A stretch of 64,000 nt of DNA, from the NCBI GenBank assembly GCA_020002185.1, contig CM034541.1, positions 53,218,553 to 53,282,552 on the forward strand, read 5' to 3'. The number at the start of each line of letters is the position of its first letter. Position 1 is the first letter of the stretch. Positions 44,388-55,534 of this stretch are shown here, in pieces. The notes below the pieces were generated by a model that worked only from the letters and a program-made list of their open reading frames with translations, had not been told where the DNA came from and searched no databases. The translations under genes were made by a program, and so were the position numbers. The stretch comes from Paraescarpia echinospica (lineage: Eukaryota > Annelida > Polychaeta > Sabellida > Siboglinidae).

Positions 44388-47300
44388 CACTTTAGCAAGA
44401 TTTAACAAGATTTAACAAGATTGCCACCCAGAGAATTAACTCTAGATGGCATGTAGACAAGGAAGCCTTTTGGCTTATCGAGAGTCCAACCCTTTTCATC
44501 TACGTGTATCCCGCCCTTCAGAGGTATGTGTCGATTTTATTCTTAAACGTATTCACGCTACTAGCACCCACACAATCAGCAGATAATCTGTTCCATTCAT
44601 TTGAGAAAATGAAACTTTCTTATATATAATCTCAGTTTTGGGATAATTTTAGTCGCTCTCCTAAATACTCTTCCTAACATATCTATGTCCTTCTTGCGAT
44701 ATGGCCTCCACGCTAAAAATACAATATTCTAACTGAGGCCTAACTATTGTTTTGTACAGCGGTATTATTATTTATTTTCCTTATACGCTATATTTCGCCA
44801 AATTAATCCAAGGATTTGATTTCCCTTGGAAGCTGCTCGGAAACCTTCATATCAGCACTCATGGTTAACCCTAAGTCCTTTTCTTTTAAAGTAGTACTTA
44901 GTACAGTACCCCCCATTGTATATTCTACATCTTCGTTCCCATGTCCTGTGTGGAGGCATTTACATTTCCCAACATTGAACAACATTTGCCACTTTTCAGA
45001 CCATTTGATCAACCTGTCAAAATCATCCTGTAAATGCTGTCTATCTCCATCACTTTTAATCCTTCTAAACAAAACACTTTTGTATCATCCGCAAATTTCA
45101 ACAACTTGCTTGTTATATCATCGTCCAAATCGTTGATATATATTAATAATATTATTGGTCCCAGTACTGATCCCTGTGGTACCCCACTCAAAACTGATTT
45201 CCAGTTTGAAGTCTCCGCATCAACTACTACCCGTTGTCTTCTGTCAATCAGCCATTTTTCTATCCAGTTAATTATATTATTTCATATGCCATGGGCCTTT
45301 ACTTTAGGCAGTAATCTTTGATGCGGTACTTTGTCGAGAGCTTTTTGAAAATCTATGTAGATGATATCTACTGGTGATCCCTCGTCTACAACAACACATC
45401 GTCAGAACATTTTGACGGATTAAGATTATCTCACTAATTTCGGATGACGACTTACAAGACTGTCTCAAGCTGACCAAACAATAAAATTCCGGTAAATGTC
45501 ACAAAATCAACTGGTTATGAAGGACGCTTTCTAAACTATATTTATGGACACCTCTAAAGGCTACTGTGGACTATTCTTAATTGAGATTAAGATTAGCTTA
45601 AACGCGCTAATCCGAAAGAGGGCTATTTTGAATAATCCGTGTTTTAATTAATGCCAATTACATTTTACCGATCCTCAATCATTACCAAACGAACACATAT
45701 AGTTATTCTCAAATTCATCCTTCTTTAAAATTGTATACCATTACTTTTTGGAGAATATATTTTACAATTCTCCGAATTTTGTTTAACAACCTTTATGAAA
45801 GGTACATGAACTTTCTTATTCCGTATTTTCCTGTTAGCAGAACTCGCATGATCCGTGTTTAGTTTTATACAGGGGGTTACGCAATTTGTGTTAATAATCT
45901 ATTAGTGATATCTTCAAAAAAACATAAGATATTTGTTAAGCATGACCTCGCTTTTAGAAACCCATGTTGATATGGGTTTATCAAGTTATGTTTAACAAGA
46001 ACATCCACCATTTGATCTTTAATTAGTGTTTCTAATAATTTGCAAATCACCGATGTTAAACTCACTGGTCTATAGTTCTCTGACTTGTTTCTCGAACCTT
46101 TTTTAAATAACGGCTTAATATTTGCTACTTTCCATTCTAAAGGAACCACTCCCTCTTCTAATGACAAATTAAAAACTTTTACAAGTGGTATGCTAATTTG
46201 TTCTACAATTTCCAATAGTAGTTTGGGCAAAATCCCATCCACGCCAGGTGATTTATTATCCTTCATAGCACTTATTTTCTTAGCTACCATTTCCGGGTTT
46301 ACAATTAACTGTCCTAAATTGTCTGATTCTGCCCCTTAAACGTAGCATATGGTACTAGGAGTGAACAAATATCTTCCCAGGTAAACACCATTCAGGTCTT
46401 CTGCCATTAAGAATTCCTCTGATATTATATTTCCAGCACTATCTTCTAGAGGACCGACCTTATGTTGAACTTTTTGTTTGCTTCGAACATACGCATAAAA
46501 ACTCGTCCTGTCATGTTTTATAGTACAAGCTAATTTTTGTTCATAGCTTTGTTCTCTTGTAGCTGTAGCTTGGTTAAGTGCTTCTTTAAAAATGTTGTAG
46601 TCTTCATCATTTCCAGTATGTCTATATGACTTCCACATCATTTGTTTGTACTTAATTTTTCTAATGGCTTCTTTCGATAAGTGTTTCTTTTTGGACCGTT
46701 TCCCTTGTTTCTTCAAGGGAACAAATTTATCAACAATGCACTCAATTTCACTCTTTAAGATATTCCAGCATTCTGTTGCTGTCTTATTCGTCAGTGTGTT
46801 ATTCCAGTCTATCTTTGCTAAATATTTCCTCATGTCCTCATATCTTCCTTTGTGTAAATTTCTCCTATACTGCTTTTTACTATTCCTTTCTGATTTTACT
46901 TTGATGGTAAATGTATCTGGTTGTGATTACTACTCCCCAGTGGCTCACACATCTTGACATTGTCAACTAATTCATTCTAGGAGGTAAAAACTATGTCTAA
47001 CACATTCTCACCCCTAGACAGTTCTTGCACATGTTGAAAAAGGAAATTATCTTGTACTAAAACTAAAAACTTGTGGTCTTCACTCCCCGTACTCTGTAGA
47101 GATTTCCATTGTATATGACCATGGTTAAAATCCCTCATAATAATACAATTCCGTTTACTCACTTCCCTTATAGCGTTTTGTATTTTTTTTTATCTTGTAT
47201 GCTTATGTTTGGACTTCGATAAACCAACCCCACCATTAACATTGAGTTTCCTGTAACCATGTTACGCCAAACAGCTTCTTCACAATCTACTTCTCTTTCT

Positions 47301-47540
47301 AATATTTTATTTCATAAGCGTGGATAGAGTCTTTAATATATAAAATAACCCCACCTCCCCTTCTTCATATTCTATCTTTCCTAAACATTACATAACCTGT
47401 CAGTCCCAATTCGGCATCTGATATATCGATGGTGGTCCATGCTTCGGTTATATCTATTATGTGAGGGTCAATATCGTCTACCATAATGTTTAGTTCACTT
47501 CTTTTGTTTACTATTCTCCTTGCATAGTAAACAAGTGTAA
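44388..47540 (-). mobile_element. CR1-type LINE, second copy, 5'-truncated and decayed
   Basis: Closely similar to the element at 36684-40440 but with many stops, small deletions and a ~510-bp insertion. The 3' end shows AAGATTTAACAAGATTTAACAAGATT, i.e. two clear 10-bp tail units. Coding blocks remain at 44803-45191 (RT, GVPQGSVLGPI and KFADDTKVF), 45877-46290 (KDNKSPGVDGIL), 46336-46833 and 46977-47162 (IMRDFNHGHIQW). The Gly of GDFN is Arg here. It starts at about 47525, where the sequence switches to the unique part of the right inverted-repeat arm; ORF1 is absent. Confidence 0.9.
45391..45899. other. ~510-bp insertion in the second CR1 copy
   Basis: The CR1 reading breaks after GATCCCTCGTCTAC and resumes at TTAGTGATATCTTC, replacing only about four bases of the full copy. 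The inserted text has no open frame and no obvious terminal repeats, and I did not find it elsewhere in the window. Confidence 0.7.
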
Positions 47541-48325
47541 AATTTTCACATCGTTATTTCATTTTGCAAACTCATAAACTTTGTAGAAATATATTTTTCG
47601 GTTGATTTCAATTGCATACAATTGTGGGTAGGGTTTATGTAGCAAATTTGACTAGAAATTCAGTGACGCGATTGTTTTGACAGTATGTGGAGATTACCAG
47701 GAGAGCTGCGCAAGACTTCGAGCACTCCAGAAGAGAAACCGATGGGGAGAAGTGTAGCTGGAGGAAATAATCTGCAGCTCAGGCATCTTCAGGCCATGCC
47801 TACGTTCAGCCAAGATGCTCGAGAGCCTGCAAGTCCAGGATAGGCTTCTACAGTCACCAGAAGGCGTGGCGCCGTCTTCGGCGACAGAGGTCTTCCTACT
47901 GATCTTAGCAAGCGAAGAATCTGTCGTCATCATGTCGCGTTGTGCAATTTCACAGTTCAAATGCCGTCAATGACAATGACGATATCAAGACAACGCCGGC
48001 CTTATCACTAGTGTATACTACTTAATAAGCGTACATTTTGAAACAACAAATATTATGTTATGGCAGAGATAAAGTTGAAGGGAACATATAACTGGATGTG
48101 AGACTGCTTTGAGTATCGCGTTTAGACGTAATTCTTACATAAGCTAACACTCGTGTCGGGTTTGATTGTCCAACTGAACGACCCGACAAAGGAGTAATAC
48201 GACATTAACTTTTTTACTTCAGCGTTTCTCCTTTCAAACGTTTCCCTGATATGCTTTATATATGTAATTTGTAAATTTTGTTTGATTTGTTTGAATAAAC
48301 GCTTTTGACTTGACCGTCTATTCAT
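47245..48325 (-). repeat. Right arm of a 1,081-bp perfect inverted repeat
   Basis: Reverse complement of 41133-42213. Here the CR1 part (47245-47525) continues uninterrupted into the rest of the second CR1 copy. This arm is therefore the likely original and the left arm the copy. The outer boundary is ...TTCAT followed by GCGCC on this side and by GTAGTT (reverse reading) on the other. Confidence 0.95.
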
Positions 48326-49585
48326 GCGCCTGAACTCCGTCATGTTTTGCCTAATCGACACTGTTTAAATGTACATCGCATGAGATCTCCCAGATCAATC
48401 TTTCCTGCACACTGTCCTCGCTCAAGCAACTTTGTCTTATGTTTTCGACGCAAAGAGAAACAGTTGCATTGCTGTTAGACGGAAAGTGCGAGATATCTTC
48501 AAATATGTGGCGGCCATTTTATAAGCTTGGCGGGCGTGGTTGGTAGGCAAACAGTGACGTAATAGACCCATCAATTACGTAATTTCAACGTAAACTGTGT
48601 TTAAATCGTACCCAGTCCTCACCCTACCAGCCTTCTTAATATTAGACGGTCGTGTTGTAGCTATCTAATCATAGTTGCGAATGTGGTTATACCAAAGGCA
48701 GTTCCAGATGCAAGTTTCATGCTCTGAACGTGTCGCAACACATAACGTTTTTATTTCATGCGTAGCAATAATTATGTTTCAGCTTCATGTTTGAAGCGGT
48801 ATGTTTGTCTATTAAACGCAAAATGTTTTTGGCCTTCAAACTTATCAGGCCTGAGTGATTTTCTACCAGGTTGGAGCCCCCAAGATGTTGAATAATTCTT
48901 AAGCTAAGTAACACGACCATTGTTCTCCTGTCCTGTTACGTTGTTACCTTTCTTAGATATGTAGATTAAATCGCACGTAACTATTTAGACGTTATTTCAC
49001 GAACGGAGGCCATTCTATACGTTTTACGCATACCTATCAATATATCTCGGGTCGATTATGGAGAACGTCTGACCAAGAATTGGGCTGTCACGAGAAGGCA
49101 TGAGTTAAGGAATTAATTATACGTAGAACAGTGAACTTAGCTGAAGGTGAGAAGATCGGTGACAGACATATGTCGGGACGACGTTTGTTGTGAAATGATT
49201 AGGGAGTCAAGCAAGGACGTCTTGAAATAGCTTATTGCCGTGTGGCAATTGTACGGTCCTACTGGAGTCACCTAAGTTCTTCGATTCAGTAGGTAAACTC
49301 CTACTATATGACCAGATATCTCTCAATTTCAATTAAATACAAACCTTCTGGATAGTGTATGCTTGTAAGCAAATTGACTAGAAACACAATAACGCTGGGT
49401 TTTGTTTAAAACTACGCTACGATAAACACGTTCACAGTCGAATTTGCATAAACAACGGCGCTGCTAAGTTTTCAAAATTATTACCCCGCCCGCGTCTATT
49501 TTGAATATATATATAATCATCAAGTTGCAGCAATGACGTATACATAACGTGTGGAGTGGGGCCTCTGTCGGGGAGTATGAGTCAT
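48326..49585. other. No supported feature
   Basis: About 1.26 kb without recognised coding or repeat content. Confidence 0.5.
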
Positions 49586-49930
49586 TAAATAACTTGAAAG
49601 ACAGCCAAGTGAATCTGAACCAGGAAGTTGCTTGATGCGATAAAATGAAACAGGAAAAGTTGAAAACGAGGCCATAAAACACAGTTATGGATTATGACAG
49701 ATTATGTGATGATTCATTGGTGTGGGTTTTATGTAAGTACCGGCAGACTATATCGAACCATACGTGACTGCTTATGTAAGAATCGCGTTACAGCAGCGAC
49801 AAGACTCGGCGTGTAAACATTTATAACGTTGAGGAAGACAGCCCTGTCAAACTTAAACAAGACGTTGCTTGGAGTAGTAATAACGAAACGAGAAAATGAA
49901 AACACTGCCATAAAACACAGTTATGCAGTA
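49585..49930. repeat. Diverged two-copy repeat, spacing ~235 bp
   Basis: TAACTTGAAAGACAGCCAAG ... GAAGTTGCTTG ... CCATAAAACACAGTTATG at 49590-49690 is echoed at 49823-49926. Both end in the same 18 bases, CCATAAAACACAGTTATG. Confidence 0.7.
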
Positions 49931-50655
49931 ATTGGTGTAATGTTTCATGAAAATGATAATATATTTGTGGTAAACGCAGCTTTCATTAGTTAACCGGCAA
50001 ACAAATGTTGGACATTTCCTATAATTAAAATTCCTTAATTCCCAGAACTTTCCCATCTCAAACTACACTTAGATTAAAAGTGTTATGTCACTTTATGTCA
50101 TAATATGTAATATATTGTAGTATATTTTTGTCAGAAAAACAATTAACTTGAAACAATTAACCTATCTATCACGTGACCTGTTGTCTAGCAAAACCACTGG
50201 GATCGAACATTCCGTCGTATATTTTGTTTAAATTATGGCCACAAAAGTGTTTCATAATGACAAAAACAAGGGGAAGTGTTTAATGTGACAATAATTATAA
50301 GCGGGGATGTTTGATTTATGAGATGTCATGCAGCAATAGTAATGTAATTCACGTGTATAACAGTTATCAGTATTGTTGTCTCTCGCAAAGTTTCGATTGT
50401 GACGTAGGCAAACAGCGAAGTGCTGGATACAACTGCATTTCCAACTGTAAACAAAAACGTTTCCAAATCACTAGTATTCACCGCTTGCTGATCGACGTCA
50501 AATTTCACTTTCAGTTCGAGCGATGATTGTCTACGGGACAATGCGACACCGAATTTATTAGTATTGATATGTATTTTGAGCAGTCCTAAATCGAGGATAC
50601 TGCGCTGTGAGAAGTGATCCCATTTTATTTTTGTAAACATTTAAACTTAATTAAA
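49931..50655. other. No supported feature
   Basis: AT-rich sequence. The 104-codon minus-strand frame at 50326-50640 shows no known motif. Confidence 0.45.
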
Positions 50656-50892
50656 AGTTATTATAAGGCATTTATAGAGCGCCGTATGTCCGGATAACAA
50701 ATCTGCTCAGAGGCGCTGACAAATGAAGAGTATAAATAACAATACATTAAATGACCTAAAACATATTAAATAGAAATATTAAATAGAAAGGTAAAAGAAA
50801 ATGATTTAAAAGTAGCATATACAAATTACATAAAATGTCAGTTAGATACACTTGAGTAAATAAATAAATATATATATATATATTTACAAGTG

Positions 50893-50924
<32 letters not shown>

Positions 50925-51600
50925 TATATACATATATATATATATATACAAGTTAAATGAATTAGCCGTTTAAATACCTAAAATAAATAATGTGCTTAAA
51001 TAAATTAAAATAAATACATCTAATATGCTAGTTTAAAATAATAATAATAATAAAATAAATAACTGCATCCTAACTACATAATCGAATGCCAACATTGCAC
51101 AAATGTCACTGATGCGGACTGCAAAGTTCTTTGAAGGCCTGCCGGAATAAGTATGTCTTTAAGAGTGATTTGAAAGTGACAACGCAGTTTGCATGCCTGA
51201 CTGCATGAGGCAGGGCATACCACAGGATCGGGCCAGCCACCGAGAAGGAACGACGGCCATAATGCTCAAGGTGATATCTCGGAACAGTCAGCAGACGTTG
51301 TTCGCCCGGTCTAAGTGTGACCTGGTCGGCGTGTAGGATGTCACGAGCGATGAAATGTACGCAGGGCCGAGTTACCAGTAGTAACAGCTTGAATTCGATC
51401 CGCTGGTGTATAGGTGACCAGTGTAGAGTACGGTACAGAACAGGTGTTCTCGTCTCCTTGTCCCGGTGATGAGACGTGTTGCTGAATTCTGTACCATCTG
51501 CAACTTTCGCAAGTGCGTCTCCGGCAGACCATAATAATACATTCGAAAATACACAGGTTTACAGTTTTATTACAATAAGCCAGAATTGTGATATACAAAG
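50656..51600 (-). mobile_element. L2-like LINE 3' end, decayed
   Basis: On minus, LPETHLRKLQMVQNSATRLITGTRRREH is followed in another frame by PIHQRIEFKLLLLVT and then PGEQRLLTVPRYHLEHYG, RRSFSVAGPILWYALPHAVR and VVTFKSLLKTYLFRQAFKEL. These are the standard final blocks of L2/CR1 ORF2. At least two frame changes are present. The AT-rich stretch 50656-51100, with a (TA)n microsatellite at 50866-50950, acts as its 3' side. Confidence 0.75.
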
Positions 51601-51649
51601 TGCGGTTGATGTGAATTATTGACGGATCAATAAGTCATCCGGTGAAAAC

Positions 51650-52360
51650 CATTGTCATAAATGTCGGAACGAGTATTGGGGGCTGAGCTCAGCTTCAGCA
51701 CTCCGCCGCTACCGGAAGGTCACTCCGCTGCTGTCGGACATGACTTTCGAAGACCGGGGGTGGAATGCTAATGCGAGACTTTTCGCCGTGACGTTCCATT
51801 TTTCCGGAATCTCACTCACCATCCAATGCTGTCGGACATGACACCGGAAGACGGGAGAGGAGATATTGTTGAAGATGTTCAGGGATTTACCACAAGACGA
51901 TGCCGTTTCAGTTCTGCGGTTGCAACTCCGGTGATGCTCACCAAAACATCTACAAATTTCACAAAATATTGAGGGCTACTTTTTATATTATGTTTTAAAT
52001 GTATTTATTCTTGGTGCACTGGCACAACCAGGTTTGCCATGGCTTGATCACTCGTTGTGAAAATAACATGTGGTGTGCATCTAGTTGGCTGTAGTGTCTT
52101 ACAATTGATGTATCCTGTTTTTTGTATGCAGAGTATGCAGGTAAGCTCGAATATGCTTAATAATGTTGTAAACTTCAAGCCTATATGCCCGTTTCCTCCT
52201 ATCTTGTAAAGATAAGAAGCCTCACTTTGTCATCTTCGATAATAATGGGAGTTAGCTGATACCAGTTATCATTTTATTAGCCCACATGTGCACACTTTCT
52301 AGCACATCCCTGTTGGCAGTTATCAAACATAGAACGACCCACTGTGTCTTCGCCACCATG
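51650..52360. other. No supported feature
   Basis: GCTGTCGGACATGAC occurs twice (51731 and 51829) in a possible diverged ~98-bp duplication. Nothing else is recognised. Confidence 0.4.
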
Positions 52361-52363
52361 GTC

Positions 52364-52395
52364 GTCATCTTCGCTGCTGTCGCCGTCGTCGTCGC

Positions 52396-52460
<65 letters not shown>

Positions 52461-52470
52461 CCGCCATCAT
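52364..52470. repeat. (GTC)n / (GCC) trinucleotide microsatellite
   Basis: About 33 triplets with GCC interruptions. The Val-, Thr- and Asp-rich open frames are artefacts. Confidence 0.97.
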
Positions 52471-52781
52471 TTGTCATACCAGAGTTTCACACGTAATGCA
52501 TATGTCATAACTAGCATAAAACGAGATGGCGTGACTTAAACGAGTGGCCTGTTCTACCGCGGTAGGAATCGCAATGTCATGCCAGATACTGAGAATCTGA
52601 GATATACTAACGGATAACGATCCGCGGTTGAAGCCTGCTGCTACTCAGGGTATTTTGTCGGGTTTTCGCGACAATGAACCCAGTACGAACGGTGACTAAG
52701 GTTTGTACGGTATGTTGCAATCAAAACAACACACAATATATTTCCTATAAGCTATATCCTGTTATCGTTCAGATCCCGGCG

Positions 52782-53085
52782 TAAAGGGCCTAGTACACAT
52801 GTCGACGGCAACGGCAACGGCAACACCTCGACGGCAAAGCGGCAAACCGGGAGCTTAGCCTAGTACACAGTCATAGCGCGGTAATCTTCGACGGCATATG
52901 CAAATTGGTCACATGAACAGTTTTGTCATCAGTAAATTCGTCTATAGCAGATGGTGCTCAAAAGTAGCAATCGAGAGGAGGAAGCGTTGCTCATACTGTT
53001 GTTAGCCAGAAGGCAAAGACAACGGAACCATCGAAGACGAAAGCTATACTTAGCTATACTGCTGCATTATTTCTATTATGAATAA
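52782..53085 (+). mobile_element. Possible PIF/Harbinger transposon, 5' end only
   Basis: TAA at 52782 (possible 3-bp target copy) is followed by AGGGCCTAGTACACATGTCG and ACGGCAACGG repeats, like a Harbinger terminal repeat. The ATG at 52951 opens a 44-codon frame reading NREEEALLILLLARRQRQRN and then HRRRKLYL. Such a Leu-rich then Arg-rich start is typical of Harbinger transposases. The frame ends where the LINE tail at 53081 begins. No right end was found. Confidence 0.4.
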
Positions 53086-53620
53086 TAATAACTTTATTTA
53101 GACACTAAAATCTAAAGTAGAACTCAGTAGTGTTGACAATAGTCGTTAGAAATTATAAGAAATAAATATTATAATAATACAAGTAAAACATATAAATACA
53201 AAACTGAACTAGAGAAACTAAATAAAAGATCACATTGATGTAAATTATATTATATATCATCAGTAGTAAAAATAAGTATATATATATATATATATACATA
53301 AATATATAAAACAACTATAGAGTAAATTGCGAGATAAATAAATTATAAATATATATATATATATATCACTTAATTAATAAATAACTACAGTAATACATCA
53401 TTATTTTCAATTAAAATTTCAAATAATAAAACAAATATGGGGTATGACGAATAAAGCATAAAATTATGACGACTAAACTTTAAAAGCGAGTTTAAAATAG
53501 TGTCCATGCACTGTATCAGTCGTAAATCTTCCAGCAACGCATTCCAGAGGGTCGGTCCTGCGCACGAGAACGAGCGACGGCCGTACCGCCCAAGGTTGTC
53601 CTGCGGTATTAATTATCACT
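53081..53620 (-). mobile_element. L2-like LINE 3' end, short
   Basis: On minus, DNLGRYGRRSFSCAGPTLWN followed by ALLEDLRLIQCMDTI is the RRSFS...GPxLWNALP block that ends L2-type ORF2. The rest is AT-rich 3' UTR with TATATA runs, ending at an AATAATAATAAC tract at 53081. It directly abuts the Harbinger-like fragment, suggesting insertion into it. Confidence 0.65.
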
Positions 53621-53640
53621 TACCAGTCATACACAGGTTG

Positions 53641-53692
53641 CCCCCCCCCCCCATACACACACACGTGCGCGCACACACACACACACACAATT
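53641..53692. repeat. C-run and CA microsatellite
   Basis: Fourteen C residues are followed by CA/CG repeats. Confidence 0.97.
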
Positions 53693-54264
53693 CAAATTAA
53701 TACAATCAGTTTTGCTGAATCATATATCCGGGCAGGCATTAAACGTATACATTCAATAAGACTAGAGTCTAGTAACACTAAAATAGACCAAGTATTAGAA
53801 CTGGCCCGGCAGCACAATACAACAGAGACGTGATACCCGGTTTAACATTGAGCAGATAGCTTAGAGGTGGTAGCGAAAATCCCAGAAACGTCAAACATTA
53901 CACGTGTGGGTGGGTTTTGGGTTAATTATAGTTATCACGAATGTAGACGTTTGCGTGGGGGGTGGTTGGGGTCGATCTACTGCTTCCTCGTCTCTTACGT
54001 CACTTGTTGGTGACGGAACAATTTTGCGTCGTGACTGAGAGTGTTCTCGCGGTTTTTTATCTGCTTCTCTGTGCGGTTTGGTCTTTCATTGGCGGCGCCG
54101 ATCCTGACTTCAGACGCACTGATGTGTTGTTCAATCAACATGACACATCCAGCAGCCAGTGTAGTGGGTTGTTAGGGAATTTAAAAATTTGCGATGAAGT
54201 CTAAATGTCACATTAAGACCAACCCGCCAACGTTTCAGCAATGTTCAATGTTGTATACATATCA

Positions 54265-54560
54265 AGTGCGTTATTAGACCTCCGACTGCACCCCCACGGA
54301 CATCCAATTGTACCACGCTTGAGAACAAGCCCCACCAATTGCACCCCACCTTCAGACCTTCACCTCCACTTGTCTTCATTTCCACCCTGAAGCGGACCTC
54401 TTTTGTGTTAGCGGCGGGGTGCGACGACAACGTTTGCACCACCTCTCCCCCTGCCTATGGGCCTGCATATATAAATAGGATATACTAATTACATAACATT
54501 GACACACGCCAACAGGACTGGTAGAGCAACAATGCTCAAAGTGTTGTAATCACAATGTAA
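54265..54560. repeat. C-rich dispersed repeat with tRNA-like fragment
   Basis: ACTGCACCCCCACGGACATC, CAATTGTACCACGCTTGAG and CCAATTGCACCCCACCTTCA belong to the family at 21278-21500. The text ACTGGTAGAGCAAC with TGTTGTAATCACAA at 54519-54560 echoes 22090-22140. Confidence 0.55.
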
Positions 54561-55280
54561 CAATACATGCTTATACTTAACAACGTGTACGCATTTCACG
54601 TAAGCATTAAATTCAGGCAAATTTAACAACGAGCCCCTTTAATGTGTTCCTTTTCAATGTATTATTATCTTACTTAAAAATGATAATCTAAGGTATATAG
54701 TAATAGCCAGAACATGTATAATGCTGCGTGTTGTGGCGCTATCGCCGGCCCGAACCAGACACCGATTTGTTAGAACCCTCGCAAATAATAATGAAGTTGA
54801 GATATTATCTTTTCATTCTCGGACATACTTATGCTTCTGGTCAAATAGATTTAGGATATCACATTGAATAGAAAATGAAACAGCAGGTTAGGATACCTGC
54901 CAGTACGCCCGTAGGGAACATGGTCGAGTTCAACAGTAACCATCCATCACCGTATTGTCACCCTGAGTCACCTGAACTGATTCTGTCTGCCATGGTTTTG
55001 AGCAGAATAATCGCTTCTAATCATAGACCACCGGTCGATAAACCGGAGAAGGGTCTGGTAGTATCGGTCAAATGCATGATTAGTTGACCATAGTCGAAGC
55101 CACGATTACCGCATGTAACAGGTCTAACGCGCAACTCACGCCAACTCCGGAATCACGCTATCGAGTTTATCCAAGCGTGACCCGCTCGTATCCATCATTG
55201 CGACACGTCAATCATTGGCCGCTGCATGACTAACCGACCTGGAAATAGCAACATAGATCGGCGTGAGAGTGGGAGTGGTG
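54561..55280. other. Upstream region of the secreted-protein gene
   Basis: No open frame with a motif. It becomes richer in CpG toward 55280, where the TATA box follows. Confidence 0.4.
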
Positions 55281-55288
55281 ACGCACGG

Positions 55289-55295
55289 TATATAA
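55289..55295 (+). promoter_or_regulatory. TATA box
   Basis: TATATAA in the context GGTATATAACAGCG. A start of transcription about 30 bp downstream would be near 55318, leaving a 5' UTR of roughly 75 bp before the ATG at 55395. The match in sequence and spacing to an animal core promoter is good; no expression data are available. Confidence 0.65.
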
Positions 55296-55394
55296 CAGCG
55301 TGAGTGTAGTAGGCGACGTCAAACAAACCAGAACCACGTCGGTGCATGACCTATACCTATACGCCGTTCGTATGAGAATACACAACAGGCCATA

Positions 55395-55534
55395 ATGTAT
55401 GCGGTGTCGTGGTTACTCGTGGTGTATGTGTCTACCTTGTTTATCGTTAATTCCGGATCGTCACCGACCTGTCGGATTCCAGACGGACACACGGAGGGAG
55501 AGCTTGTCCTGGGCCCGCGGGAACCACAAGGAGG
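55395..55534 (+). CDS. Secreted EGF-type protein, exon 1 (signal peptide)
   Basis: The ATG lies 100 bp after the TATA box. The 46 complete codons start MYAVSWLLVVYVSTLFIVNS, a typical signal peptide with cleavage probably after NSGSS, then PTCRIPDGHTEGELVLG. The exon ends in AGG before GTAGGT, a reasonable donor, leaving two bases of a codon (phase 2). The exon at 57677 begins with exactly the one base needed to complete it. Secretion is inferred; identity of the mature protein depends on downstream exons. Confidence 0.72.
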
